NCBI GenBank assembly: GCA_002172915.1
Contig: NHBW01000006.1
Span: 159,572 to 223,571, forward strand
Direction: 5' to 3'
From: Hyphomonas sp. TMED17
GTDB lineage: Bacteria > Pseudomonadota > Alphaproteobacteria > Caulobacterales > Hyphomonadaceae
Length of the DNA: 64,000 nt
The notes beneath the pieces are model-generated. The model had not been told where the DNA came from. It made no database searches and saw nothing but the letters and a program-made list of their open reading frames with translations. Position 1 is the stretch's first letter. Each line of letters starts with the position of its first letter. Below are positions 1 through 9,425 of this stretch, in pieces. The translations under genes and the position numbers were made by a program.

Positions 1-231
1 GCGATCAATGGCGGCACACATGCCGGCCCGTTATTTGCCGGTGACACTGTTTATGCGTGGAGTGAAGTTCTCGACAAAGTCGAATTATCCGACACGGCTG
101 GCGCTCTGAGGTTGCGTCTGGTGGCCGTAAAAGATCAGGATCCCGGCCTTTTCGCCCTAAAAGACGATACCGGCAAATATCAGGACGGGGTGTGTCTCGA
201 CTTCGACATCTGGGTCGCTATTCCCCGATAG
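1..231 (+). CDS. C-terminal fragment of a MaoC-family hydratase (mesaconyl-CoA hydratase-like)
   Basis: This is an open frame from the first base to a TAG at 229-231, giving 76 residues; the N-terminal part lies outside the window. The stretch AGDTVYAWSEVLDK and the closing FDIWVAIPR resemble the second hot-dog half of the long MaoC proteins that include beta-methylmalyl-CoA (mesaconyl-CoA) hydratase. That enzyme adds water to mesaconyl-CoA in the ethylmalonyl-CoA pathway, and two other genes of this window (41923 and 49843) fit the same pathway. The family call rests on a short fragment, so the exact substrate is an inference. Confidence 0.6.
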   Translation, partial: AINGGTHAGPLFAGDTVYAWSEVLDKVELSDTAGALRLRLVAVKDQDPGLFALKDDTGKYQDGVCLDFDIWVAIPR

Positions 232-285
232 GCGGGCAATTTCCTAATCTTATATTCATTAATTCAGGAGCATTATAGGCAGCCT

Positions 286-687
286 ATGTTGTCCGCGCTT
301 TCTCTTCTGACCATTGCCCTGTCGGTTATACTGTCAGCCTTGATACGGCTGATACAGACCATGCAGCTCCGGCAAAATGTTGCTAATGGTCTCACCGGTG
401 TCAGGGAATTATCAGAACTTTCCGGCATTCTCGACCCGCGTGACCTGCAGGATGTTTTTGGCCCGCCAGATATGAATCGAATCTGGAATCATGTTGGTCT
501 TCATACGATCGAACAGAAAAGACAGTTGCCCGGCTATCTGATGACCCATACGCGATTGCATTGGTGTTGTATTGCGGTAGCTATCTTGGCCGTTGTGCTT
601 CATCATTGGACCAGTGAGGCATTTCTAATTATAGCCGCCCTAGCCCAGTTGGGTGCTTGGACCAGTGCAGCGAGGCTACCGCGATGA
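286..687 (+). CDS. Small two-segment membrane protein, unknown function
   Basis: The 133-residue product has one hydrophobic segment at about residues 4-24 and another stretch at about 93-122, with a soluble loop between them. I recognise no family. An AGGAG lies at 266-270, 15 bases before the ATG, with a second weak AGG closer in. The stop overlaps the dapF start as ATGA (684-687), so the two are probably translated together. The coupling suggests a shared transcript but does not reveal a role in lysine or cell-wall synthesis. Confidence 0.55.
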   Translation: MLSALSLLTIALSVILSALIRLIQTMQLRQNVANGLTGVRELSELSGILDPRDLQDVFGPPDMNRIWNHVGLHTIEQKRQLPGYLMTHTRLHWCCIAVAILAVVLHHWTSEAFLIIAALAQLGAWTSAARLPR

Positions 688-1493
688 GACTTTGGAAAAT
701 GAATGGAGCCGGCAATGCCTTTGCTGTCTATGATGCAAGGGAGCAGTATTTCGATCCGACGGTCCGGCATCTGCGCAGCACCGCCAAAAAAATGAAAGTC
801 GACCAGATCATGGCCATACAGGCCGATTTGCGCGCGAATGCTTTTCTTCGCATCTGGAACGCCGACGGTAGCGAAGTCAAAGCTTGCGGCAATGGCACCA
901 GAGCGGTCGCACATTTACTATTAAGCGAGATAGATGAAGATCAGGTTCTGATCCGAACCGATGCCGGCCTGTTGAAAGGCTACAGAGCCGAGGACGGTCT
1001 GGTCGCCATTGATATGGGCTCGCCCCTGACAGGCTGGGAGGACATCCCGTTATCGGCCAAAATGGAGGTCGATAATGTGGACCTCGGATTCGACACTGGT
1101 GCAATCCAGCATCTGCCGAACCCGTCTGTCGTTTCGATGGGCAATCCGCACGCCGTTTTCTTTGTCGAAAATCTCGATGATTGCGACGTGGAAACCTTCG
1201 GACCAATGGTCGAAAATCACACACTTTTCCCAGAAGGCACAAATGTAGGCTTTGCCCAGATCATTGACCGCAAGACCATCCGGCTGCGCGTTTGGGAGCG
1301 CGGTGTCGGTCTGACCAAAGCGTGCGGCACCGGCGCCTGCGCCGCGCTGGTCTCCGCCGCCCGCACCGGCCGAACCGAAGACAAAGCCAAGTTAATTCTT
1401 GACGGCGGCGATTTATATATAGAATGGCCGGAAGATACGGGCCGCGTTATGATGACCGGACCGGTAGAATTAGAGGATACGCTTGACGTCTAA
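684..1493 (+). CDS. dapF: Diaminopimelate epimerase
   Basis: The enzyme interconverts LL- and meso-diaminopimelate in the cytoplasm, supplying lysine and peptidoglycan precursors. The 269-residue length is normal. Both catalytic cysteines are present: Cys68 in KACGNGTRA and Cys214 in KACGTGACA, the acid/base pair of this cofactor-free epimerase. The ATG at 684 was chosen because MRLWKMNGAGN is the usual start of the family and because it overlaps the preceding stop as ATGA; a longer frame from 657 exists but would add nine unconserved residues. mtaB follows after 57 bases. Confidence 0.95.
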   Translation: MRLWKMNGAGNAFAVYDAREQYFDPTVRHLRSTAKKMKVDQIMAIQADLRANAFLRIWNADGSEVKACGNGTRAVAHLLLSEIDEDQVLIRTDAGLLKGYRAEDGLVAIDMGSPLTGWEDIPLSAKMEVDNVDLGFDTGAIQHLPNPSVVSMGNPHAVFFVENLDDCDVETFGPMVENHTLFPEGTNVGFAQIIDRKTIRLRVWERGVGLTKACGTGACAALVSAARTGRTEDKAKLILDGGDLYIEWPEDTGRVMMTGPVELEDTLDV

Positions 1494-1550
1494 TCCGGCC
1501 TTCAATCAAAGCTGGGGCGCGCCGACACATATCACCGGTCATACACAATC

Positions 1551-2831
1551 ATGACGAAAACTCGCCAATCTCCACAAGCACCGCAAGTGATTACGCTGGG
1601 CTGTCGGCTAAACAGCTACGAATCCGAAGTGATGCGTAAACATGCCGAAGGCGCGGGCCTGTCGGACGCTATCATCGTCAACACTTGTGCCGTCACCACG
1701 GAGGCGGTTCGCCAGGCCCGGCAAACCATCAGGCGAGCCGCCAAGGATGCGCCGGGTACGCCGATCATCGTGACGGGTTGCGCCGCCCAAATCGACGCCG
1801 AAATGTTTGCCAAAATGCCGGAAGTCACGCGGGTAATCGGCAATCAGGAAAAAATGGACGCGGCAACCTGGGCGCCCGCTTCACTTCTGGACGGGACCGA
1901 GAAGGTTCGGGTTAACGATATTATGACGGTTCGCGAAACCGCTGCCCATCTTATTGACGGGATGGACGGACGCGCTAGAGCCTACATTCAGGTCCAGAAT
2001 GGCTGCGATCATCGTTGCACATTCTGCATAATCCCTTTTGGCCGTGGCAATGCGAGATCGGTCCCGGCCGGCGAGGTTGTTACGATGGTCCAGAGACTCG
2101 TCGACACCGGCCATCATGAAGTCGTTCTGACCGGTGTTGACATGACCAGCTGGGGAACCGATCTGCCCGGACAGCCGCCACTTGGAAACCTCGTCCAGCG
2201 CATTCTGAAACTTGTGCCAGACCTCAAACAGTTAAGAATCTCTTCAATCGACGCCATTGAAATCGACGATGCACTGATCGATGCACTGCATGAACCGCGC
2301 CTGGCGCCCTATATGCACTTATCCCTGCAGCATGGTGACAACCTTATTCTCAAACGGATGAAACGACGGCACCGACGCAAAGAAGCAATAGAGCTTTGCA
2401 ATAAATTACGCCAGGCTCGCAGCGATATCGCTCTCGGCGCGGACCTGATCGCCGGATTTCCGACCGAGACGGAAGCGGCATTTCAAAACTCGATTGACCT
2501 CGTCGAAGATTGCGGACTGTCATTCCTGCATGTGTTTCCGTTCAGCCCAAGACCCGGAACACCGGCTGAACGTATGCCGCAACTCGACCGGGCGCTTGTT
2601 AAACAACGCGCCGCTAAATTGCGGGCGGCGGGTCAATCGGCGCTACAACGTCACCTCGATAAACATGTCGGGCAAACCAGCCATGTGTTAGTCGAACGCG
2701 CTGGCCGGGGCCGATTGCCAGACTTTACAGAAATTCAACTCTCTGGATCCAGCACCGGCTCAGGCGGATATCTATCCGAAGTCCAAATTACAGGACACAA
2801 TGGCACCAGTCTGATAGGAACCCTTCGATGA
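1551..2831 (+). CDS. mtaB: tRNA t6A37 methylthiotransferase MtaB
   Basis: This is a radical-SAM methylthiotransferase that converts t6A37 of tRNA to ms2t6A. The N-terminal domain carries three iron-sulfur cysteines at about 18 (LGCRLNSYE), 46 (NTCAVTTE) and 77 (GCAAQ). The SAM-cluster motif CDHRCTFC lies at 152-159. The LGCRLNSYE start and the short TRAM-like tail point to MtaB rather than MiaB; a distinct miaB is present at 30831. The 426-residue length is typical. The stop overlaps the ftsY start (ATGA at 2828-2831), so the two genes form one translational unit. Confidence 0.92.
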   Translation: MTKTRQSPQAPQVITLGCRLNSYESEVMRKHAEGAGLSDAIIVNTCAVTTEAVRQARQTIRRAAKDAPGTPIIVTGCAAQIDAEMFAKMPEVTRVIGNQEKMDAATWAPASLLDGTEKVRVNDIMTVRETAAHLIDGMDGRARAYIQVQNGCDHRCTFCIIPFGRGNARSVPAGEVVTMVQRLVDTGHHEVVLTGVDMTSWGTDLPGQPPLGNLVQRILKLVPDLKQLRISSIDAIEIDDALIDALHEPRLAPYMHLSLQHGDNLILKRMKRRHRRKEAIELCNKLRQARSDIALGADLIAGFPTETEAAFQNSIDLVEDCGLSFLHVFPFSPRPGTPAERMPQLDRALVKQRAAKLRAAGQSALQRHLDKHVGQTSHVLVERAGRGRLPDFTEIQLSGSSTGSGGYLSEVQITGHNGTSLIGTLR

Positions 2832-4144
2832 TATTGTGGTTTGGGAAAAACAAGAAAAAAGCCAAAATGAAGGCAGAGGGCGCGGCCATGGCGACGCCCA
2901 AGCTGTCAGCCGACGAGCTTGAGCAGGCAGCACCGAAACAAACGACCGCACCAGATGTCGCGCCAGATACTGCAGGAGATACTGGGCCAGATACTGCGCC
3001 AGATATTGCGGGAAATGCCGCACGGCCCAGCGATACACCCGACAATATCGCCGCCCCGACTGCAACAATCGAGAACCGGCAAAACGATATTGACGAACCG
3101 TCTGATCCAAGCCCGTCCCCCGCCGCGCCGCAGGACGCCACGCCCAGTGCGAGTATTGCAGCTCTTTCCGACACAGCTGAGGAAGACCCTTATGGCGAGA
3201 TAAAAGCGCCCGGGTTTCTCAAAAAACTATCGACCGGCCTGTCGAAATCATCGTCAAAACTCAGCGAGAGTATTTCGGGTGTTTTCACCAAAAGAAAGCT
3301 CGATCAGGAGGCAATTGAAGAGTTCGAAGACCTGCTGCTTAGCTCTGATATGGGCGCCAAAGTCGCCGGTAAAATTGCAACAAACTTGTCAAAATCCCGC
3401 TACAATAAAGACGTTAGCGAAGCCGAGCTAAAATTGGTTCTAGCACGCGAAATAGAAGAGATTATGCAGCCACGCGAGCAGCTTATCGATTTCGCAGAGG
3501 GAGCCAGCCCCCGCATCATTCTATTTGTCGGTGTCAACGGATCCGGCAAAACGACAACGATTGGAAAAATCGCAACCAAACTCAAGCAGCAAGGTGCCCG
3601 CGCAATGCTCGTCGCAGCTGATACCTTTCGGGCCGCCGCTATTGAGCAGTTGAAAGTATGGGGCGATCGCGCCGGTATTCCGGTTATGTCGAAACCAACA
3701 GGGGCCGATCCGGCTGGGCTCGTCTATGAGGCCATCGAGAAAGCTCAGAATGAAAACCTTGATCTGGTTCTTGTCGACACAGCGGGACGGCTGCAAAATA
3801 AGACAGAGCTAATGTCTGAGCTGGCCAAAATTATTCGGGTCATTCGGAAACTGGATCCCGACGCGCCGCATGAGGTATTCCTGGTGCTCGATGCGACCGT
3901 TGGTCAGAACGCGCTAAGTCAGGTTGAAGCTTTCAAAAGCAGCGCTGATGTTACCGGCCTGGTCATGACCAAGCTCGACGGAACCGCCAAAGGTGGCGTT
4001 CTGGTGGCCATAGCGGAAGCCTATGCCCTGCCGATCCATTTTGTCGGCGTCGGCGAAAAAGCCGAGGATTTGCAGCCTTTCTCGGCAGAGGCCTACGCCA
4101 AGGCTCTGGTTGGCCTCGACACCTATTCCGCGGCCAAGACGTAA
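2828..4144 (+). CDS. ftsY: Signal recognition particle receptor FtsY
   Basis: FtsY is the membrane-associated GTPase that docks SRP-ribosome complexes for co-translational insertion. The N-terminal about 125 residues form an acidic, Pro/Asp/Ala-rich region with a degenerate PDxA tetrapeptide repeat (residues 42-65). The NG domain follows: P-loop GVNGSGKTTT near 235-244, DTFRAAAIEQL, DTAGRLQNK and TKLDGTAKGG. The 438-residue length falls within the variable range set by the N-terminal domain. The gene is coupled to mtaB by ATGA and followed 10 bases later by the cyclo-ligase. Confidence 0.96.
   Translation: MILWFGKNKKKAKMKAEGAAMATPKLSADELEQAAPKQTTAPDVAPDTAGDTGPDTAPDIAGNAARPSDTPDNIAAPTATIENRQNDIDEPSDPSPSPAAPQDATPSASIAALSDTAEEDPYGEIKAPGFLKKLSTGLSKSSSKLSESISGVFTKRKLDQEAIEEFEDLLLSSDMGAKVAGKIATNLSKSRYNKDVSEAELKLVLAREIEEIMQPREQLIDFAEGASPRIILFVGVNGSGKTTTIGKIATKLKQQGARAMLVAADTFRAAAIEQLKVWGDRAGIPVMSKPTGADPAGLVYEAIEKAQNENLDLVLVDTAGRLQNKTELMSELAKIIRVIRKLDPDAPHEVFLVLDATVGQNALSQVEAFKSSADVTGLVMTKLDGTAKGGVLVAIAEAYALPIHFVGVGEKAEDLQPFSAEAYAKALVGLDTYSAAKT
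2951..3022 (+). repeat. 12-bp tandem repeat inside ftsY
   Basis: Five to six consecutive 12-base units follow the pattern CCAGATACTGCG with variants (units start at 2951, 2963, 2975, 2987, 2999 and, degenerate, 3011). They are in frame and encode PDVA-PDTA-GDTG-PDTA-PDIA-GNAA in the acidic N-terminal region of FtsY. Unit length is a multiple of three, so gain or loss of units would change protein length without shifting the frame. Confidence 0.85.
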
Positions 4145-4154
4145 ACAGTCCATC

Positions 4155-4751
4155 ATGCCCGACCTGACAAAGCAGACATTACGCCGCGAACTCAAAGCAA
4201 GGCGCCTTGAATTGCAGGCGCGTGCACCCGATGCCGGTGAGGATCTCGCAGACAGGTTCCCGCTCAAACTGCTGGAACGCTTCGGTCCGTATGTATCAGT
4301 CTACTGGCCGATCGGCTCGGAACTCGACCCACGCCCGCTAATGCAGCGCCTGCACGCGCAGGGCGCAACACTATGCCTGCCCTGGTCGGCACCGGGCCAG
4401 CCAATGTGCTTTCGACAATGGCGCCCTGACGATCAGCTTGAAACCGCGTCCTTCGGCCTGAGACAGCCATTGTTAACTGCCGACAGAGTGACACCAAGAC
4501 TAATTCTCGCACCGCTACTCGGAGTCGATACATCAGGCATGCGGCTAGGATACGGCCAGGGCCATTATGACCGGGCTGTCGCCAGCATCCGCGAAACCGG
4601 GCCTGCTTTCCTGTGTGGATTGGCATTTGCCGGACAATTGATCGAAACCATACCCAGTGAGGCACATGATATTCCGCTGGACTGGCTGGTAACCGAACAC
4701 GGGTCGACACCGTTTTTTCTAAGCCGCGCAAGCGCCCCCGATATTGGCTAA
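4155..4751 (+). CDS. 5-formyltetrahydrofolate cyclo-ligase
   Basis: The enzyme uses ATP to convert 5-formyl-THF to 5,10-methenyl-THF. The product has 198 residues, typical for the family. The N-terminal basic helix TKQTLRRELKARR and the signature GMRLGYGQGHYDR (folate/ATP-binding loop) are both present. The ATG at 4155 was chosen because it opens directly on MPDLTKQTLRR and lies 10 bases after the ftsY stop; a frame extending back to 4023 runs inside ftsY and is not credible. The gene is probably co-transcribed with mtaB-ftsY. Confidence 0.9.
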   Translation: MPDLTKQTLRRELKARRLELQARAPDAGEDLADRFPLKLLERFGPYVSVYWPIGSELDPRPLMQRLHAQGATLCLPWSAPGQPMCFRQWRPDDQLETASFGLRQPLLTADRVTPRLILAPLLGVDTSGMRLGYGQGHYDRAVASIRETGPAFLCGLAFAGQLIETIPSEAHDIPLDWLVTEHGSTPFFLSRASAPDIG

Positions 4752-4809
4752 ACCAGATATCTCCTTGCCAGACACTATTATTGTTTCGTCAGGAACAAAG
4801 TAAAGGATT

Positions 4810-4829
4810 GCCAAAGCGCGTTTCTTGGA
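4810..4829. promoter_or_regulatory. Possible LacI-type operator upstream of the regulator gene
   Basis: An imperfect inverted repeat, CCAAAGCGCGTTTCTTGG at 4811-4828, is centred on CG, as is common for LacI-family operators. It sits 30 bases before the start of the LacI-family gene and could serve autoregulation. Only about half of the arm positions match, so this is a weak candidate. Confidence 0.22.
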
Positions 4830-4857
4830 AGACTTATTTTATCGGGAGGAAATTTTT

Positions 4858-5889
4858 ATGGGCTCGGCCCGGTTACCACGCGCAATTACGATTGAAGATG
4901 TCGCCGAACGTGCTGGCGTTTCGGCGAAAACTGTTTCGCGCGTGCTAAACAATGAGCCGAATGTTCGCCAGAATAAGCGCGAAATGGTTATGCAGGCGAG
5001 CCGCGATCTCGGCTATCGGCCCAACCCGGCAGCCCGCAGTCTCGCTGGCGCGAAATCCTTTTTGATCGCGCACCTTTATGACAATCCGGCACCGGAATAC
5101 ATTGCCGCTGCAAATGACGGAATATATGCCGCCTGTCGCGCCAATGGCTATTTCCTGTTGCCGGAATATGTCGACCCAAAAGCAAACGACCGGCTTGATC
5201 GTCTGATGAACTTCCTGATGACGGCACGGGCTGATGGGGTCATTCTGACGCCACCACTTTGCGACGATATCGAAGTGCTGAATATTCTGAACCAAACCGA
5301 TACACCATATGCATCCCTGTCGGCGACACATCCGTCAATTGGCCGGCCGGTAATAAATCACGATGAGAGAGCCGCAGCGCGCGATCTGGTCCTGCACCTG
5401 ATCGGGCTTGGTCATCGCGAGATCGCCATGATCACCGGTCCGGCCGGGCATAATGCGGCAAGAGTTCGCGAGCTAGGCTATATTGATGCGCTCCAGCAGG
5501 CCGGCCTCTCGCCGCGACCTGATTTCAGCGAGCGCGGTGACTATACAATGCGCTCCGGCATCGTCTTCGGGCAGAAGCTACTCTGTCTGCCATCCCGGCC
5601 AACCGCTATTTTCGCCGCCAATGACGATATGGCCGTGGGCGTTCTAACCGCGGCTTTCTCGCTTGGCTACCAGATCCCTAATGACCTCTCCGTTGTCGGA
5701 TATGATGACAATCGCCTCGCATCTGCCGTCTGGCCACCTTTGACGACCATTCGCCAGCCCGTCGCAGAGATGGGACGGCGGGCGGCTGAGCGGCTGATGT
5801 CGCCGGATCCGCTTCAACCTGATCGCGAAACACTCGACTTCAAACTCATTATCCGCGCGTCAACCGGGCCGGTTCCGGCGTATTTATAG
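4858..5889 (+). CDS. LacI-family transcriptional regulator
   Basis: A 343-residue repressor-type protein. The helix-turn-helix and hinge occupy about residues 9-65: TIEDVAERAGVSAKTVSRVLN, then RPNPAARSLAG. A periplasmic-binding-protein-like effector domain follows, with AIFAANDDMAVG and LSVVGYDDNRLASAVWPPLTTIRQP typical of GalR/LacI members. The ATG at 4858 has a GGGAGGA seven bases upstream (4844-4850), which decides it over a longer frame from 4825. The effector is probably a sugar or similar small molecule. The only close downstream gene is a TauD-like dioxygenase, so a target is not obvious. Confidence 0.9.
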   Translation: MGSARLPRAITIEDVAERAGVSAKTVSRVLNNEPNVRQNKREMVMQASRDLGYRPNPAARSLAGAKSFLIAHLYDNPAPEYIAAANDGIYAACRANGYFLLPEYVDPKANDRLDRLMNFLMTARADGVILTPPLCDDIEVLNILNQTDTPYASLSATHPSIGRPVINHDERAAARDLVLHLIGLGHREIAMITGPAGHNAARVRELGYIDALQQAGLSPRPDFSERGDYTMRSGIVFGQKLLCLPSRPTAIFAANDDMAVGVLTAAFSLGYQIPNDLSVVGYDDNRLASAVWPPLTTIRQPVAEMGRRAAERLMSPDPLQPDRETLDFKLIIRASTGPVPAYL

Positions 5890-5921
5890 ACAATCGCGCA
5901 TCGTTATGGCTAAATTTGGGA

Positions 5922-6764
5922 ATGAGCAGATCGATTGATATCGCACCTATTTCAGGTGCACTGGGAGCCGAAATCAGCGGCATCGACCTGACGCAAGGCT
6001 TAACCCCGGACGCATTAAAGACCGTGAAAAAGGCCTTTCTGGATTATCATGTTATTTTCTTCCGGGATCAGGAAAACCTGACACCGGACCGGCAGAAGGC
6101 TTTCGGACAATTATTTGGCTCGCTGAATGTTCATCCTTACGTTGCCGGCATGAGCGAACACCCAGAAGTGATGGAAATCATCAAGGAACCTGAAGACAAG
6201 CTGAATTTTGGCGGTGGCTGGCACTCGGACATGTCATTTCAGGAATATCCGGCACTGGGATCAATCCTCTACGCTGTCGAGGTCCCGTCTTATGGTGGCG
6301 ACACGCTATTCAGCAATCAAATCGCCGCCTATGAGGCCTTGTCCGAGGGCATGCAGACACTCCTTGAAGGGCTCACCGCAGTGCATTCGGCCAGCCGCGA
6401 ACATAGTGCCCGCGGCGCTTCGGCCCAGTCCCGCAAATCAATGCAGGCTGTAGAGGCGGAGAATGCGCCCGAATTCGAACATCCTGTCATCAGGACGCAC
6501 CCGGAGAGCGGCCGCAAAGGTCTGTACATAAACCCTGCTTTCACACTGCGTTTCTCCGGCATGACCAAACGAGAAAGTAAACCGCTTCTGGATTTCCTGT
6601 TCGACCACGCCCGGGACGAGCGCTTTACCTGCCGCTTCAGATGGCGTCCGAATTCGGTTGCATTCTGGGATAATCGTTGCTGCTGGCATTATGCCCTGAA
6701 TGACTATCCCGGCGAGCGCCGACATATGAGGCGGGTAACTGTAAACGGAGACCGACCAATCTGA
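5922..6764 (+). CDS. TauD/TfdA-family Fe(II)/2-oxoglutarate dioxygenase
   Basis: A 280-residue enzyme of the taurine dioxygenase family, which couples decarboxylation of 2-oxoglutarate to hydroxylation of a small acid. The iron ligands are visible: His101 and Asp103 in GGWHSDMSF and a distal His256 in NRCCWHYALND, with Arg267 placed to bind 2-oxoglutarate. The ATG at 5922 was chosen; an in-frame TTG two codons earlier (5916) is possible. The N-terminus ISGALGAEISGIDL is characteristic. The substrate could be taurine, another sulfonate or an aryloxy acid and cannot be read from sequence. It lies 32 bases behind the LacI gene. Confidence 0.87.
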   Translation: MSRSIDIAPISGALGAEISGIDLTQGLTPDALKTVKKAFLDYHVIFFRDQENLTPDRQKAFGQLFGSLNVHPYVAGMSEHPEVMEIIKEPEDKLNFGGGWHSDMSFQEYPALGSILYAVEVPSYGGDTLFSNQIAAYEALSEGMQTLLEGLTAVHSASREHSARGASAQSRKSMQAVEAENAPEFEHPVIRTHPESGRKGLYINPAFTLRFSGMTKRESKPLLDFLFDHARDERFTCRFRWRPNSVAFWDNRCCWHYALNDYPGERRHMRRVTVNGDRPI

Positions 6765-6822
6765 CGACACCACATATTTATCGAAGGGCGAGGACAAGCA
6801 GAACGTCGCACGGGAGCACATC

Positions 6823-8319
6823 ATGGTAAAAAACACGCTTATTGCCGGTTTAATAATTATTGGTCTACTAATCAGCATCATTCTGGAGCGTACAATCAAT
6901 TACAGCCAGCCAACCCATGGCGTGAACGTCATAATCATACCCGACGCCCCGGAAATCGATGCCGAACAGGCCGCTATCAATCTCGGTGAAGCCATAAGAT
7001 ATCAAACCACGACACTGCTTCCCGGAGACCCCCGGCCCGGACAGGAACAGCCCTGGCTCGAATTTCAGAGCTGGATGCAGTCGACTTATCCAGCTTTCCA
7101 TGCCGCCGCACGTAAAGAAACCGTCACCGGAGGCCATACGCTTCTGTTCACTTGGCAAGGCAGCGACCCGGACCTCAAGCCCCTGCTGCTTATGGCCCAT
7201 CAGGACGTTGTTCCGGTAAGCCTGCGCACGATAGACGACTGGGATGCTGCCCCTTTCTCGGGCGAGATTCTGGACGGTTACGTCTATGGTCGTGGTACGA
7301 TCGATAATAAGGGCTCACTTGTAGGATTACTGGAAGCGCTCAACGCCCTGGCGGTAAAGGACTTCCGTCCGAAAAGGACCATTCTGCTCATGCTGGGGCA
7401 TGATGAAGAAGTCGGCGGAGCCGGAGCTGCCGCCGGTATCGCGCTTCTTAAATCCAGAGGTGTAAACCCGATAATGGCGCTCGATGAAGGATCAATGGTC
7501 CTCGAAACATCCCCATTAACCGGCAAGCCCGTCGGCATGATCGGTATCGCTGAAAAAGGCTATCTGACGCTGGAACTTACGGTGTCGGCGCCTGGCGGGC
7601 ATTCATCAATGCCAAGCCGGAACTCGGCGCCGGTCCGCCTGGCGCAGGCCCTCATTGCGCTCGATGAAAACCAGATGCCGATTGACCTGTCCCAGCCGCC
7701 AGTATCAACCCTGTTGCGCGTTTCAGCCAGAGATATGCCATTCCTGGCCCGGATGGCGCTCGCCAATGCATGGCTGTTCGGTCCAGTGATCGACGCCCAG
7801 GTATCGGCCTCACCGACTGCAAATGCCGTGGTCAGGACAACCACCGCGCCAACCATGCTTGTCGGATCGCCAAAAGAAAATATCCTGGCACAAAGGGCGT
7901 CTGCGACGGTTAATTTCAGGATTCACCCGAATGACACAGAAGACGATATTATCGCGCATGTCGAAGCACTGACAAAAGACATACCGGGGCTGGAAATCAC
8001 AATAGGGCAACGCGGCATTCGCGGCATGGGGGCCTCACCGGTCAGTCCCACAGATAACCTGCCCTATGGCGTTCTTTCATCACTCGCATCAGAAATCGGC
8101 AATGGTGCGCCCGTCTCGCCATCGCTCGTACTTGGCGCAACTGATTCAAGATATGCTTCGGCGATCACCGATAGTGTTTACAGATTCATGCCGGCCATTA
8201 TGACCGCCGAAGACCTTAGAGGTTTTCATGGCACCAATGAGCGCCTCACCATCGAAAATGTCGGCCAGTTGGCGCGCGGTTACGCCCAGATCATTCTCGC
8301 AATGGATCAGGAGGCCTAA
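6823..8319 (+). CDS. M20-family metallopeptidase, membrane-anchored
   Basis: A 498-residue zinc peptidase of the M20 (carboxypeptidase S/PM20D1-like) group. Residues about 4-21 form an uncleaved signal anchor, placing the enzyme on the periplasmic side. The metal site is evident: His126 and Asp128 in [10 protein letters not shown], Asp161 in GRGTIDNKG, and the Glu pair in GHDEEVGG near 195. The lid/dimerisation domain follows, with GGHSSMP. It probably hydrolyses small peptides or N-acyl amino acids. Its stop overlaps the convergent leuB stop by four bases. Confidence 0.87.
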   Translation: MVKNTLIAGLIIIGLLISIILERTINYSQPTHGVNVIIIPDAPEIDAEQAAINLGEAIRYQTTTLLPGDPRPGQEQPWLEFQSWMQSTYPAFHAAARKETVTGGHTLLFTWQGSDPDLKPLLLMAHQDVVPVSLRTIDDWDAAPFSGEILDGYVYGRGTIDNKGSLVGLLEALNALAVKDFRPKRTILLMLGHDEEVGGAGAAAGIALLKSRGVNPIMALDEGSMVLETSPLTGKPVGMIGIAEKGYLTLELTVSAPGGHSSMPSRNSAPVRLAQALIALDENQMPIDLSQPPVSTLLRVSARDMPFLARMALANAWLFGPVIDAQVSASPTANAVVRTTTAPTMLVGSPKENILAQRASATVNFRIHPNDTEDDIIAHVEALTKDIPGLEITIGQRGIRGMGASPVSPTDNLPYGVLSSLASEIGNGAPVSPSLVLGATDSRYASAITDSVYRFMPAIMTAEDLRGFHGTNERLTIENVGQLARGYAQIILAMDQEA

Positions 8320-9374
8320 AGAGCCGCGATAATTGCATCACCCATTTCTGCCGTGCTCAACGCACCACCGACATCCTTTGTCCGGGCGCCGGCTTCCAGC
8401 GCCTTGCTGACGGCCGCAAACAGTCGGTCAGCAAGGCCGGGTTGATTCAGAGACCACCGAAATGCCATCTCGAGCGACAGAATAGCCGCGCACGGATTAG
8501 CAACACCTTGACCGGCGATATCCGGGGCCGATCCATGCACGGGCTCGTACAGCCCTGGGGCGCCATCCACACCAAGGCTGGCCGACGGTAGCATGCCAAT
8601 CGATCCGGTCAGCATGGCGGCCGCATCCGACAGGATATCACCAAACAGATTAGCGGCGAGAATCACGTCAAATTGCTTCGGCTGACGCACTAGCTCCATA
8701 GCACACGCATCGGCATACATATGCCGCAGTTCAACGCCGTCGCCACACGCTGCATGCAGCTCTGTAACGGTTTCGCGCCAGAACAGGCCGGATTCCATAA
8801 CATTGGCCTTTTCGGTCGAACACAACTGACCACCCCGACCCCGCGCAATATCCATTGCGACACGTGCCACGCGCTTGATTTCACCTGCCGTGTAACGAGA
8901 GGTCTCAAATCCGAAACTCTTATCACCCAGCCCGCGCTCGATCCCTCTTGGCTCGCCGAAATAAACGCCCGATGTCAGCTCCCTGACGATCATGATATCG
9001 AGTCCTTCAACGACATCGCGCTTCAAACTTGACGCCTCGAGCAGAGCCGGAAAACAGAAAGCTGGCCGGAGATTAGCAAAGACATCCATGCCCTTGCGCA
9101 ATTGCAACAATCCCATTTCAGGTCGCAAATGCCGCTCGACATCATTCCATTTCGGTCCACCAACCGCCCCGAGTAAAACGGCATCACTCTGCTTGGCCAG
9201 AACCATCGTATCGACCGTTAAGGGCTCGCCATGTGCATCAATCGACGCACCACCGACGAGACCTGTATCAATATTCAGATCGGGCATTAAATGCTCGGCC
9301 ACACAGCGGGCCTGAGCGGTTACCTCGGGTCCGATCCCGTCACCGGGAAGCAATAACAGATTCTTGGATGTCAC
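8316..9374 (-). CDS. leuB: 3-Isopropylmalate dehydrogenase
   Basis: The enzyme oxidatively decarboxylates 3-isopropylmalate with NAD+ in leucine synthesis. The 352-residue length is normal. The start [12 protein letters not shown], the substrate loop with arginines, and [22 protein letters not shown] near the C-terminus are typical of LeuB. It is the last gene of the leuC-GNAT-VOC-leuD-leuB run, 51 bases after leuD. It converges on the M20 peptidase gene with a four-base overlap of stop codons. Confidence 0.95.
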   Translation of the reverse strand: MTSKNLLLLPGDGIGPEVTAQARCVAEHLMPDLNIDTGLVGGASIDAHGEPLTVDTMVLAKQSDAVLLGAVGGPKWNDVERHLRPEMGLLQLRKGMDVFANLRPAFCFPALLEASSLKRDVVEGLDIMIVRELTSGVYFGEPRGIERGLGDKSFGFETSRYTAGEIKRVARVAMDIARGRGGQLCSTEKANVMESGLFWRETVTELHAACGDGVELRHMYADACAMELVRQPKQFDVILAANLFGDILSDAAAMLTGSIGMLPSASLGVDGAPGLYEPVHGSAPDIAGQGVANPCAAILSLEMAFRWSLNQPGLADRLFAAVSKALEAGARTKDVGGALSTAEMGDAIIAAL

Positions 9375-9425
9375 GGTTTTATCTCACTAATTATTATATC
9401 GAGGCGCGGTTTGTTCAAAGCGGCC

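Noticed and set aside
2951-3022. Tandem repeat as a CRISPR array
   Set aside because: Units are 12 bases, contiguous, in frame and without spacers.
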